From Ruminococcaceae bacterium UBA1730 (GTDB lineage Bacteria; Bacillota; Clostridia; Oscillospirales; Acutalibacteraceae): 21,608 bases of DNA. The notes under the pieces were generated by a model. That model searched no databases, was not told where the DNA came from, and was given only the letters and a program-made list of their open reading frames with translations. The translations under genes and the position numbers were made by a program. The DNA lies in assembly GCA_002315935.1 (NCBI GenBank), contig DCII01000064.1, forward strand, positions 30,151-51,758, in the 5' to 3' direction. Below, one piece after another: positions 12,101 to 16,856 of this stretch; position 1 is the first letter of the stretch; the number at the start of each line of letters is the position of its first letter.

Positions 12101-15100
12101 CCCCGATACCGCTCCCGAATCGGCAAGTGCTCCCAAGTCTTCATTCGAAGGTTGGTCAACAACTGCCGGCGGCGAAAAGGCCTTTGAAAACGGTCACACC
12201 GGCAACATGATTACCGATGACGAGCCGGAAGTAAATCTTTATGCAATATGGGATGATTCAAGCTCGTTCGTCATTCTTCCTCAGCCCACCAGACCCGGAT
12301 TTGAGTTCCTCGGCTGGTACACAACCGATAACTGGACTCAGGTTGAGCTTGATGAATATACACAGCTTAAAAAGTTTATTTTCAATGACATCAAGAGAAA
12401 GATTGATGACCCGACTTACAGATCAGACCCCAAAGAGCTTGACAGCTATACCATTCCTGCCGGCTATACCCATCCTGCACAATACAGCGAATCATGGGTT
12501 ATTCCCGATGATTGGTATGAGCTTCCCGTTGGATTTGTAGTTCCCGAGAGCACATATTATGTCGGCGACAGACATAATTTCGATGAAGACGGAGACGGCA
12601 CTGCCGACAGATATGAGGAATGGTATTATCCCAAGAGCGATATTACTCTTTATGCAAGATGGAGCGATACCGAGGCTCCCGATGTTGAGCTTGTTTCGGT
12701 AACCCGTACCTCTGAAAACAGCTATAATATCAAGTTCAATTTGTCTGATAATGAAGGAATAACAAGATATTTCTGGGGCAAGAGCTCATCATTCTATGGC
12801 AATGATGAAACAAAGGTTCCCGAAACTGTCAAGGGCTCAGGCATCTATCCGAAGCAACTCAACAATATCGAGTTTACGGTTGATGAAGCAGGTATTTACT
12901 ACATTACCGTTCTTGATAAGACGGGTAATAACTCTTCGAGAACAAATAACTATACATTCTACACAACAACCTTTGAAGCAATCGGCGGCACTGTTTCCGG
13001 CTCCGGAAAGATGCTCACATATTCGGCAGAGGCTGAAGAAAACCTTCTTCCTCTTCCGGCAACAACGAAGGCAGGCTACAGCTTCGGCGGCTGGTATTCA
13101 AAGGAATATAACGGCACTGCACTTGACAGCAATTCTTACAGACCGTCTTCAACATCAACCATTTATGCAAAGTGGACTCCGAAGCTTGCTGAATTTGACA
13201 TCAGCTATAAGAAGAACGAAGCAGATGTTAAGGTTGCAACGAACATCTTTGCTCCGAAGAAGGTCAAGTCAAGCTCTTCCGGCGTTGATGTCAGTTATGA
13301 TGAAGCAACGGGCATAATCACCCTTGACGGTACTGCATGGGCAAACACCGAAGCTCTTATTGAATCTCCGTTCAGACCTGCGGCAAACTCAACATACAGA
13401 ATTACCTATGAGTATGTCGGCGGCACGGCATCGGGTGCAGACCTTGTTCTTCAGCAGGCAACGCCTCTCGGAACAACGATTGTTGAGAGCCGCACTCCGC
13501 AGACCATTGAATGCAGATGGACTGCCGCCAACGAAGGCTCTGCTTCGCAGAACTTCACTTACAGCAGGGTCAACGCAGATTCAATTGCATGGCTCCGCCT
13601 TGTTGTTGAAAAGAACAGTGCACCGGACTTTGATAACTATCAGATAAGAATCAAGGTTGAGGATATAACAGACGGCGAAGCTGCATATGAATTCTCGCCG
13701 GTTGCAATGCTCCTTGATAATGCGGAAGCTGTTTCAATTCCGAGTGCTCAGCGTACCGGTTATCATCAGACGGGATGGTATACAAAGCCGGATTCAACAG
13801 GAGTTCTTGTTGAAGAAATCGAGCCGGGCAGCGAACCCATGATACTCTATGCCCGTTGGGATGCAAACAGATATAATGTTGTTTATAACTTCAACTCAAC
13901 GGCTCACGGTGACGGCTCAACAACCGTTTCCGACAAGGTTTACACATATGATGTAAGAGATTCTCTTGCAGAAAACACCTTTACAAGCAGATGGAGAGTC
14001 AATTTCTATCCGCAGTTCCCGGACACAATGAATATATTAGAAACACCGCCTTCATATATTGAAGCATATGCAACCTTCAAGGGCTGGTCAACAACTCCCG
14101 ACGGAGCAAATATTGTTGCTGATGCTTATAACCTTACTGCGGAAAACAACGCTACCATAACGCTTTATGCAGTTTGGGAGGCCGGCAAGATTGAGCTTCC
14201 GAATGCCGCCAAGAAGGGACTTACTCTCCTCGGTTGGTATGATAAATCGGCCGACAATCAGGGCAACAGAATAGGCGGTATCGGTGCAGAATATGTTCCG
14301 ACTGCTGACATCAGTCTCTATGCTCACTGGATTTCTCTCGGAGTTACAGACAAGGTTTTTGTGTATGACTTTGAAAACGGAACAATCGGCAGTGTATTTG
14401 ACACGGAGCTTGACTCGCTTGAAAAGGGTATTTATCAGATACAGCTTATCCTCGGTCAGGATGTTCTGGACCATAATTATGTTTCAACATCGTCTCCGAA
14501 ATCAAATATTGATTGGGGATTTGATGGCTGCGATTATGCAGTTAAGTATACTCATCTGAATACCGACGGTCTTCTGGTTACGGCAGGATCATTCTCATCA
14601 ATTGATGCCGATGATCTTCAGGAGGAATCAAAATTCTATCTTGAGCTTAACAACGGATGCTTAAGTACGCCCATTACATTCTATTTTGAGCTCAGATTCA
14701 AATTCTCCTCAAGAGAGAATTTCCAGTATATCAACGGCAGAATTACCGTTGTTCCCGCAAACTCTGTTTATTTTGAAGAGGATATGTTCAAAACATATGA
14801 CACAATAAACAAAGAGGATGCAGGAGAAGAATGGTATAATGTCGGTGCTACATGGTCAACCGATACTTCTTCAGGCACCGAAAACACAGGAATCACAAGG
14901 AAAAACTATTCAGTTTACGGCTTCAACACAGATTTAGACCGTTATATTGATAAGGGCGTCAGAGGAAACGGCACAAGCAGATACGATCCGTATTATTACA
15001 CTCCTGCATATTCAAATAATACTGCTCTCAAGGCTACGGTGGATGAAAACACCAGATACAGCCAGATGAAGGAATTTGAGTTTGAAGGTAAGGGCTTTGA

Positions 15101-16706
15101 GCTTGTTTCCGAATGCGGACCCAGCACATCGGGACTGATGATTTATGTCTGGAAAAATAACGGTACGGATTATAAGCTTATTTCGAATACTCTTGTTGAT
15201 ACCCGTCTTGTTGATGATGGTGCTTTGACCGAAATCAAGTCAAACAGATATGGTACGGGAGAAAGCTTCCTTTGCCAGGTTCCCGTTTATCATTACAGCT
15301 CAGCAGTAAGAGGAAAATATCTCGTTCAGGTTCAGGCGATATACCTTGATGATATTCAGCTTCAGGGCTCGGCTCTTGAAAGCGAGAATAATCTTCAGAT
15401 GCTTGCCAATGAGCTTGAAAGCTCCGGACTTGAGGTCAATGAAGAGCTTCTCGATGTTCAGTTCGTTGACGAAGAATCCGTTCTCAACGGCGGAGAAGCA
15501 GAAAACGAAAGAATATTCGATAACGGCATTCTTGCTCCGGTTTCGGTAAGCGAAATTCTTGTCGGTGCATCTGCTCCGAACTATGGATATATCGACGGCA
15601 TCAGAGTTTATAACCCGACAACCGAAGAGAAGTATTACGCAACCAATGAAAGAAATGCGAAATTCTTCAATGTGGTTCAGACTGCGAATATTGATTACAG
15701 GTATAATGAATATACTGTTTCGAATTCGGGAGCACATGAGAACAACGGCATGAACGAAGTTTATCTTGCTCCTCGCACGGCATTCGACAGCGATTACAGT
15801 GCAACCGCATTCTCTGTTATCGGATACAATAGCAGTTCAAATCAGAGAGTAATGATTTCTCTTCGTGCGGCGAAGGGCAGTCCGACGGTTTATGTCACAA
15901 ACTCGCAAAAGGTCGGAACGGGCAGTTCTCCCACAAAGGTTATGGAAATTGTTCTTAACCATAACACGGAAATGTATTATGATGTTACGAATTGTGTCGG
16001 CTCCGACGGCTCGTTGATTATCATCAACGCCAGCAGAAAGAGTGATTTGTATACTGGCTTTGCCGCAGTATGCAATATCAAGATTACAAATGTCAGCGAC
16101 ACAACAAACGGCATAAGCTATCTTGTTTCCGAATCGGTTGATGATACTCTTCAGATGCTCAGTGCAACAGACGCTTCCAAGCTCAATATTGTTGAATACG
16201 AAGCTCCTGTTTATTCACGCTATGTTGAGGGCGAAGAACCGGGCGAACCCGATGTTCCCGTAGTTCCCGATGAACCATCAGAACCCGATGAACCTGTAGG
16301 ACCCAGCATTCCGTATGTTCCCGACGAACCTGAAAATCCGGATGAACCTGATAATCCCGTTGTTAAAACTCCGGCTATCAGCATTTCAACGAGCAAGACA
16401 ACATATGTTGTAGAATACAGGTCAAAGGTCAATTTCTATGCAAATGTTGAAAATCTTCCCGTCGGTGGAAAGGTTATATGGTATAACGGAACAACTCCTG
16501 TTGGCGAAGGCACATCATATACAATTGATGAAGCAGTTTCCCGTTCCGAAATAACCGCAAGAGTGCTCAGAGCAGACGGCACATTCGCCGCCTCAACCGA
16601 AACAATAACGGTAACCGTAAAGGGCGGATTTATCCGTGAGCTCATAGCGTTCTTTAAGAAGCTCTTAAGGATGCTTCCGACAGTTAATATCGGCAAGAAA
16701 CAATAA
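186..16706 (+). CDS. giant secreted InlB-repeat surface protein (5506 aa)
   Basis: ATG follows GGAGG (174-178) with a 7-base gap. Residues 1-44 are a signal peptide with a hydrophobic core at 13-32 and an AYA/T cleavage candidate. Next come two related small modules (about 62-130 and 193-257, each ending in a G-[YV]-K turn, e.g. YVWLGVK), a helical FIVAR-like stretch (259-333), an AT-rich beta-rich block (about 370-715), a second helical stretch (717-803) and a beta-sandwich (805-962). Residues 963-4715 hold about 40 InlB/Flg_new-type repeat modules with the RTGYxFxGW...LYAKW signature, interrupted by other domains. Residues 4716-5348 are non-repetitive, 5349-5394 Pro/Glu-rich, then an Ig-like domain and a basic amphipathic end. 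InlB repeats are known as extracellular beta-grasp-like stalk or adhesion modules. I infer an adhesin or surface scaffold; no enzyme motif, LPXTG, SLH or dockerin was seen. The frame is intact over 16.5 kb. Confidence 0.96.
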   Translation: MKTSSGYGIGTKALSLFLSILIAFSVVAVGIVPATETVAGAAYATSYPKTANRLREFYYPADTKFVYELAMYYSSKDNNTARKGLVNAGYTPVGKNFNTEDKHNSNYVWLGVKYQDSPVDTVRAFRVEVNGSRPNSYYSAINGNNSYFYKVGSGEKTFVPNVLDGSVDLNSGTGDTANLTLYATTDFNAGPPITDIEMFNDDDASYAKSALEFLGYVSPNGALVTSFDKTADCIDMNKDCSNGDYLYMGYKSSVQLVSTDALRAKMAEVAPMINNGQTSDELNAAMNYAIGIINDYNEESSTRREGYSTVYDQEEIDRACENLKYQKEQVIANSFSSDFSFVVPEAIYLDPNSNTFRTYINNNADGSVTQNTNGSTGKIYYTYSGADTASISYQFYDTSLTPITSDCSISLSSSSIASGDANGVTINSGYTKSIESGYIMWTLKYNDKHDNNVEKKAVAFTYIYAPYITSVATASKIEDEHGNQIMAWWSGVHSSSTSKPTLTESGSDSKITMYYGKRYDASSNPTTYFAPMVDGVGVYSTSSSKNSNNKNITEWFSAATVSGFEKAIYYSYKGYESSTDTWRTNAVTGYSALLTVDSSRYTNTSYIPNLKAGVMCTDFYEAQTQRVGLSKSFYNVNKTDNNWHNNTLKPAIDNVTTLVSSQGNKRGKIYDNTVSYTWEKNSTGDEMFALAAENSDKWSKTWHTTRYSCSAVFQPIKITKIDKDSLRKSVRTAISLMPQFGVIGYENDYLKSIYFGYDDTWKDFSNAFKNASKALTKLDGSCKVADLKKDLEDAITGLKTQVYFNVNHDNIGTNLFAPVITPSGSSCGLTWSYDSASEEITVNGTQSGDFGTMIASPFIPESGATYKITVTKKGGSYTPKGCLVIEAIDVKGSNMPTRTYIAFSSSTAATWTFTGDNLKYCRAIKLWCWNNGGNSFTNFKFTIKVEKTNSTAYSFAARQFIIGPATTTNFSSLPDGSRIAARTGYTFNGWSTSPYAESGSTSSVRVGINTTVYASWLRNSSKLTVNPNGGSWKGEAGNTTIEMQYLDELTIPEPYKEGYNFNGWEVTGSNGTLTSSTGETYTYVFGPTKDAVDTIKAKWTPITYTVSYNANGGSGTTASSSHTYDTAKSLNANNFTRNYTATFKYNDGVTADSTGTIVSKFLGWNTAADGTGTLYGNNTNQGAVSVTNLTTVHGSTVPLYAKWEGAKLAALPAPTRTGYTFDGWYQNPEFTGSKVTTSTVFTKDATLYARWIININGLYIDSHSGASQNNLVYFKNGANSASDGSTTNLYFEGSYEDDKDLTFSVQAQNTGKEKTKQTDTLEVYLVKGHKYKITFSAPNDGTDFYVFKQGTAMDVCSGRLKNPVKNNTTGLYDYSATFTVGYASGDSDGGDRTWHDAKYNNDTYQLTGIYNMRMSVNAETYGNFTVSNMRIVEVSQDDGADNHITQQYGTTRNIPNPIRTGYHFVNWTLTSGAGGSLSQTTGSNGRTTSSVYTFGPDKNKFDTITANWTPVTYSVSYNANRGSGTVHGSGTMANSTHTYDTAKNLTENTYTRTNTVTYVLNGGSFAAGVNNPETVYSIFSGWNTKADGSGTSYDDLQSVKNLSSTQGATVPLYAKWTYSGADCETPNKTGYIFSGWYTGDNGTGTLVESDTLISQDMTLYAKWTPIIYYIYFDYNKGSGSSTPTGNTGYVTATYDQFATLTANGFSRAGYTFNGWNSKADGTGTSYTDKQSVKNLASTQGATVTLYAKWTANTYSVVYNANRGSSANGSGSTATSTHTYDTAKALTANGYSRSNTITFDYKGADGGNSVASRTATSTFNGWNSNAAGTGTSYTNKQSVKNLASNQGATVNLYAKWTYGTITLPTPTKTGYLFEGWYKNSDCSGTAVTAETTYSTNLTLYAKWKAIRYSVFYEGIRTDIGDASTVAGSTTSSTDKAYDDTFSLSENGFTRTIKLTYDTKGGDAITATTHSTEFAHWYGLTFDPVAKQYTYSVYAAQASVSKLNKDNNGETTLYAEWEDAKVTLPTPVKPGYTFNYWCTDSGCTTAVTLTDGKYSFNKNTTIYAKWTENTYNISYTCDGAKDGSSTASQTGIRYTEAKKLNANGFSRYYVITYNVNGSAADPVDAFTPSAASTKAVQSFNGWQGSVYNPSTRTYAVQTFSTSDIANNTYSKLAEGTSAHKTVTLKATWSTGKISALPTAPTRTGFTFDGWYTTQNFQSGTKVSTSTEFTSDTTVYAKWNENTYNISFNGNGNTSGTTAAMNGVRYTEEKTLTNGFKKEYTVTFRLNDSGTDVTAADTLSSTTATARYVFAGWKEDGSANGTPLLENNAKVSRLRTGSGTSTAVSFTAQWTPASITLPTPTRLGYVFGGWYKSATDFSEENKIGNGGASYTPTSSIIIYARWTAINYTIALDFNKASVSPATNQRGTSGTVTMSATFDKAKALTEIPYWRVGYKFAGWALTPSGSVKFSDKESVKNLTALVGATVTKSDGTSVVVTAENARELSRDGVTVTLYAKWTPLSYYIHYNGNGSSVTGTMENSAVNYSTKSNLRMCSFVNTFTMDYNLNDAVGDTKAVLSETQRTCSYGFKGWALTPTGAVVYTDGVKVNGHLGKSNFTASHYLEGNDNATIVVKDSDRIKVNHDGVWMELYAVWDYAEITLPTPTRTGYDFLGWYDNAGCTGDALPMRYTPTAGITLYAKWAAHTYTIEYNGNKGNGSTTVNGTMNNSISATYDIYSTLEQNAFSRDGYTFAGWNTKADGTGTAYANKATNVRNLTTENGVTVQLYAQWTPITYTITFHDGTAEDKTKVQTFTFDKAQNLTYFDNPVTIKLTLYIEAGRIQESDGAVANLDHWKNQNGTYAYAPGASVVNLRTAPGNIDLYADWGTGGCDPDLMLPAKTGYVFEGWYEGYNPDTGVYSGAVHAAHSSFSFVGDVTLFAKWRPAKYNVAFDGNHHTGGTAPSQINNQLYDGTNFTMPANSVSKSNKITFEENGGFAIADKTFNYVFAGWNTKADGTGTNYNAGSGYNNITTDDGVTVTLYAKWTKQSYTLPTPVKPGYTFKGWYDTETSGKVESVDLLEKNITVEAKWEANNYSVTLNGNGNTNTPASTATTKSFTYDAAQTIANPFERSFSFTLDYNYPSGYTNTTDSDDYDSDFLGWTEDSTNTIKYYSSATATSDYAASAFNAAYYANKYGTEKYNKYAAVAHYAANTGNSKTGTDVNNYYVADSNGAVTFKNMSTASGATVKLNAKWQDKTYVLPELSLKGYIFGGWYDNVGCTGTKHEAGEIITINANKTFYAKWTPITYTIAFNGNNSTSGSMNSITNVAYDTTVNLTKNDYSRTGYVFDGWNTAENGSGRAIADLGEARNLASTQGATVTLFAQWVPITYKVVFSGNGATEGSTDEINPVTYDENFVLSDNGFSRKITVTFAYDNATGGNTNANAVAVATFAGWSKTAGGAVAFSNLQTVEENLASTQGAVVTLHAKWNDGTISLPTPTRIGYTFDGWFKEADFRTEVKATDTYSANTTIFAKWTPITYYVAYDGNGNTNGAMPDKTTVTYDNEFTLASNAYGRVFAVSYELNDEGTDVTAADDLVLTAANTVATATFAGWAKTAGGSVHFSTDGGRVNENLTTVKNETITLYAKWIDASVALPTPHRTGYTFDGWYTAPTGGTKVNGSTYKPTEDTILYAHWTAITYTVAFNGNGATSGSMESITPVKYDVTGTLTPNAFGKTGYTFTGWNTLSGGNGTAYSDGVPFKNLTDEQGKTITLYAQWAPITYSIVFEGNGATKGSTAGINPAVYDTEYNLTANGFAREFKVTYNYNGATSGTSPAEETAKAQFLAWTFNSNEYSDGKLVKNLASTQGAVVTLTAKWKDGSVTLPSPHKIGYKFMGWYSSATMTDADRVGGAGEPYTPAEETNLYAKWEANPYVINYHGNGATNMTPEEYSQNRTFDDGRSLTPNEFEREFTVSYIYNDGDIPVDPDTAPESASAPKSSFEGWSTTAGGEKAFENGHTGNMITDDEPEVNLYAIWDDSSSFVILPQPTRPGFEFLGWYTTDNWTQVELDEYTQLKKFIFNDIKRKIDDPTYRSDPKELDSYTIPAGYTHPAQYSESWVIPDDWYELPVGFVVPESTYYVGDRHNFDEDGDGTADRYEEWYYPKSDITLYARWSDTEAPDVELVSVTRTSENSYNIKFNLSDNEGITRYFWGKSSSFYGNDETKVPETVKGSGIYPKQLNNIEFTVDEAGIYYITVLDKTGNNSSRTNNYTFYTTTFEAIGGTVSGSGKMLTYSAEAEENLLPLPATTKAGYSFGGWYSKEYNGTALDSNSYRPSSTSTIYAKWTPKLAEFDISYKKNEADVKVATNIFAPKKVKSSSSGVDVSYDEATGIITLDGTAWANTEALIESPFRPAANSTYRITYEYVGGTASGADLVLQQATPLGTTIVESRTPQTIECRWTAANEGSASQNFTYSRVNADSIAWLRLVVEKNSAPDFDNYQIRIKVEDITDGEAAYEFSPVAMLLDNAEAVSIPSAQRTGYHQTGWYTKPDSTGVLVEEIEPGSEPMILYARWDANRYNVVYNFNSTAHGDGSTTVSDKVYTYDVRDSLAENTFTSRWRVNFYPQFPDTMNILETPPSYIEAYATFKGWSTTPDGANIVADAYNLTAENNATITLYAVWEAGKIELPNAAKKGLTLLGWYDKSADNQGNRIGGIGAEYVPTADISLYAHWISLGVTDKVFVYDFENGTIGSVFDTELDSLEKGIYQIQLILGQDVLDHNYVSTSSPKSNIDWGFDGCDYAVKYTHLNTDGLLVTAGSFSSIDADDLQEESKFYLELNNGCLSTPITFYFELRFKFSSRENFQYINGRITVVPANSVYFEEDMFKTYDTINKEDAGEEWYNVGATWSTDTSSGTENTGITRKNYSVYGFNTDLDRYIDKGVRGNGTSRYDPYYYTPAYSNNTALKATVDENTRYSQMKEFEFEGKGFELVSECGPSTSGLMIYVWKNNGTDYKLISNTLVDTRLVDDGALTEIKSNRYGTGESFLCQVPVYHYSSAVRGKYLVQVQAIYLDDIQLQGSALESENNLQMLANELESSGLEVNEELLDVQFVDEESVLNGGEAENERIFDNGILAPVSVSEILVGASAPNYGYIDGIRVYNPTTEEKYYATNERNAKFFNVVQTANIDYRYNEYTVSNSGAHENNGMNEVYLAPRTAFDSDYSATAFSVIGYNSSSNQRVMISLRAAKGSPTVYVTNSQKVGTGSSPTKVMEIVLNHNTEMYYDVTNCVGSDGSLIIINASRKSDLYTGFAAVCNIKITNVSDTTNGISYLVSESVDDTLQMLSATDASKLNIVEYEAPVYSRYVEGEEPGEPDVPVVPDEPSEPDEPVGPSIPYVPDEPENPDEPDNPVVKTPAISISTSKTTYVVEYRSKVNFYANVENLPVGGKVIWYNGTTPVGEGTSYTIDEAVSRSEITARVLRADGTFAASTETITVTVKGGFIRELIAFFKKLLRMLPTVNIGKKQ
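2598..3071 (+). other. beta-sandwich domain, copy 1 (residues 805-962 of the giant protein)
   Basis: This domain has the order TNLFAP (813-818), a W-S-Y-D...I-T-V-N-G-T stretch, I-A-S-P-F-x-P, T-Y-K-I-T-V and a final F-T-I-K-V-E strand followed by A-Y-S-F. The same order recurs at residues 4335-4508 of the same protein, and in both cases an RTGY-type InlB module follows directly. The layout resembles carbohydrate-binding or galactose-binding-like sandwiches, but I cannot assign a family. It stands at the N-terminal edge of the repeat array. Confidence 0.7.
3939..4499 (+). other. unclassified beta-rich domain inside the repeat array (residues 1252-1438)
   Basis: About 187 residues without the GYxFxGW signature separate a type B module from a later half-module. 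It contains strands such as L-E-V-Y-L-V-K-G-H-K-Y-K-I-T-F and ends in F-T-V-S-N-M-R-I-V-E-V, which resembles the closing strands of the two flanking sandwich domains. I see no catalytic motif. It could be a third, more diverged member of the same sandwich family or an unrelated ligand-binding domain. Confidence 0.55.
5316..5434 (+). repeat. 119-bp internal direct repeat, first copy
   Basis: This stretch matches 5634-5752 at 108 of 119 positions by hand alignment, with no gap and an exact 318-bp offset, which preserves the reading frame. It encodes the end of one repeat module (FNGWNSKADGTGTSY to the closing LYAKW). It is the closest DNA-level duplication I noticed in the array, and points to a fairly recent module duplication. 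Confidence 0.85.
5634..5752 (+). repeat. 119-bp internal direct repeat, second copy
   Basis: Second copy of the segment at 5316-5434, with 11 differences. Five of these leave the encoded residue unchanged (Gly, Thr, Tyr, Ser and Tyr third-position changes); the rest change five residues. The copy lies in an A' module next to the A module that holds the first copy, so the duplicated part is the shared C-terminal half of the two module types. Confidence 0.85.
12582..12617 (+). other. EF-hand/thrombospondin-3-like calcium loop (residues 4133-4144)
   Basis: The twelve residues DEDGDGTADRYE place Asp at loop positions 1, 3, 5 and 9, Gly at 6 and Glu at 12, which is the canonical EF-hand ligand pattern. 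It lies in a roughly 90-residue insertion within a type B repeat module, near the C-terminal end of the main array. Loops of the DxDxDGxxDxxE kind are common in bacterial surface proteins and bind calcium. Only one loop is present, and no dockerin-type helix pair surrounds it. Confidence 0.7.
12663..12953 (+). other. bacterial Ig-like domain (residues 4160-4256)
   Basis: The segment opens with D-T-E-A-P-D-V-E-L and closes with V-D-E-A-G-I-Y-Y-I-T-V-L-D-K-T-G-N, the usual start and end of bacterial Ig-like domains that follow a DTxAP linker. It marks the end of the main repeat run; only a few InlB modules follow. A structural spacer role is inferred. Confidence 0.65.
13188..13709 (+). other. 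beta-sandwich domain, copy 2 (residues 4335-4508 of the giant protein)
   Basis: This is the homologue of residues 805-962. Shared landmarks in the same order are TNIFAP (4352-4357), V-S-Y-D-E-A...I-T-L-D-G-T, I-E-S-P-F-R-P, T-Y-R-I-T-Y and I-R-I-K-V-E followed by A-Y-E-F. An InlB module with R-T-G-Y comes directly after it, as after copy 1. The two copies lie near opposite ends of the array. Function unknown; a ligand- or glycan-binding sandwich is a reasonable guess. Confidence 0.7.
16230..16703 (+). other. C-terminal Pro/Glu linker, Ig-like domain and basic amphipathic tail
   Basis: Residues 5349-5394 of the giant protein are a Pro/Glu/Asp linker with repeated P-D-E-P units, typical of cell-wall-spanning spacers. 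Residues 5395-5479 form an Ig-like domain (S-T-S-K-T-T-Y-V-V-E-Y ... I-T-V-T-V-K). The last 27 residues begin G-G-F-I-R-E-L and contain F-F-K-K-L-L-R-M-L, which would form an amphipathic basic helix, and end in KKQ. There is no LPXTG motif and no long hydrophobic anchor. The tail may hold the protein at the wall or membrane, but this is inference. Confidence 0.7.
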
Positions 16707-16710
16707 GCGT

Positions 16711-16748
16711 TCACCCGTCTGTTCATTGAGCAGACGGGTGATTTGTTG
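16711..16748 (+). terminator. Rho-independent terminator after the giant gene
   Basis: A perfect stem pairs TCACCCGTCTG (16711-16721) with CAGACGGGTGA (16731-16741) around a 9-base loop and is followed by TTTGTTG. It begins 5 bases after the TAA at 16704-16706. The T-tract is short and interrupted, but the 11-bp GC-rich stem is strong. It separates gene 1 from the hydrolase gene. Confidence 0.8.
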
Positions 16749-16788
16749 AAAAGTGATAAAATCCAACGCAATTCATGTTATTTATATA

Positions 16789-16817
16789 TTGATTTTTTAT
16801 TTTCCATGTTGTATAAT
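16789..16817 (+). promoter_or_regulatory. sigma-A type promoter of the hydrolase gene
   Basis: TTGATT (16789-16794) and a perfect TATAAT (16812-16817) are 17 bases apart. A start near 16824 would give a leader of about 33 bases containing the AGAAAGGA ribosome binding site at 16841-16848. Because a terminator lies just upstream, this promoter probably drives gene 2 on its own. Confidence 0.75.
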
Positions 16818-16856
16818 AATTCTGTTATTTCACAGAAGTGAGAAAGGAATTTTATT

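Larger units (their letters stand above)
3072..14330 (+). repeat. InlB/Listeria-Bacteroides-type repeat array (about 40 modules)
   Basis: Counting segments that end in a Y-A-K-W-like tetrapeptide gives 40 modules between residues 963 and 4715. Three kinds are visible. Type B (about 45-50 residues) reads L-P-x-P-x-R-x-G-Y-x-F-x-G-W-Y...L-Y-A-K-W. Type A (about 80-95 residues) reads I-T-Y-x-V...N-G-N-G...Y-D...L...F-x-R-x-G-Y-x-F-x-G-W-N...V-K-N-L...L-Y-A-K-W. Type A' is like A, but the G-Y is replaced by a 20-40 residue insertion rich in beta-forming residues. The usual orders are A'-B or A-A'-B. The array is interrupted by a sandwich-like domain (1252-1438), an Ig-like domain (4160-4256) and a second sandwich (4335-4508). 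Modules are diverged in sequence, so the array is old overall, with a few more recent duplications. Confidence 0.92.

Noticed and set aside
3072..14330. Repeat array as a CRISPR or non-coding satellite
   Set aside because: The repeats are diverged at DNA level, vary in length by whole codons and keep one frame with conserved GYxFxGW and YAKW residues, so they are protein modules.
16220..16432. Gly/Ser-rich open frame on the - strand
   Set aside because: It is the complement of the Pro/Glu-rich linker codons; the apparent G-S-S-G pattern follows from that bias.
16677..16703. LPTVN near the C-terminus of the giant protein as a sortase signal
   Set aside because: It does not match LPXTG and no hydrophobic membrane segment follows; only I-G-K-K-Q remains.
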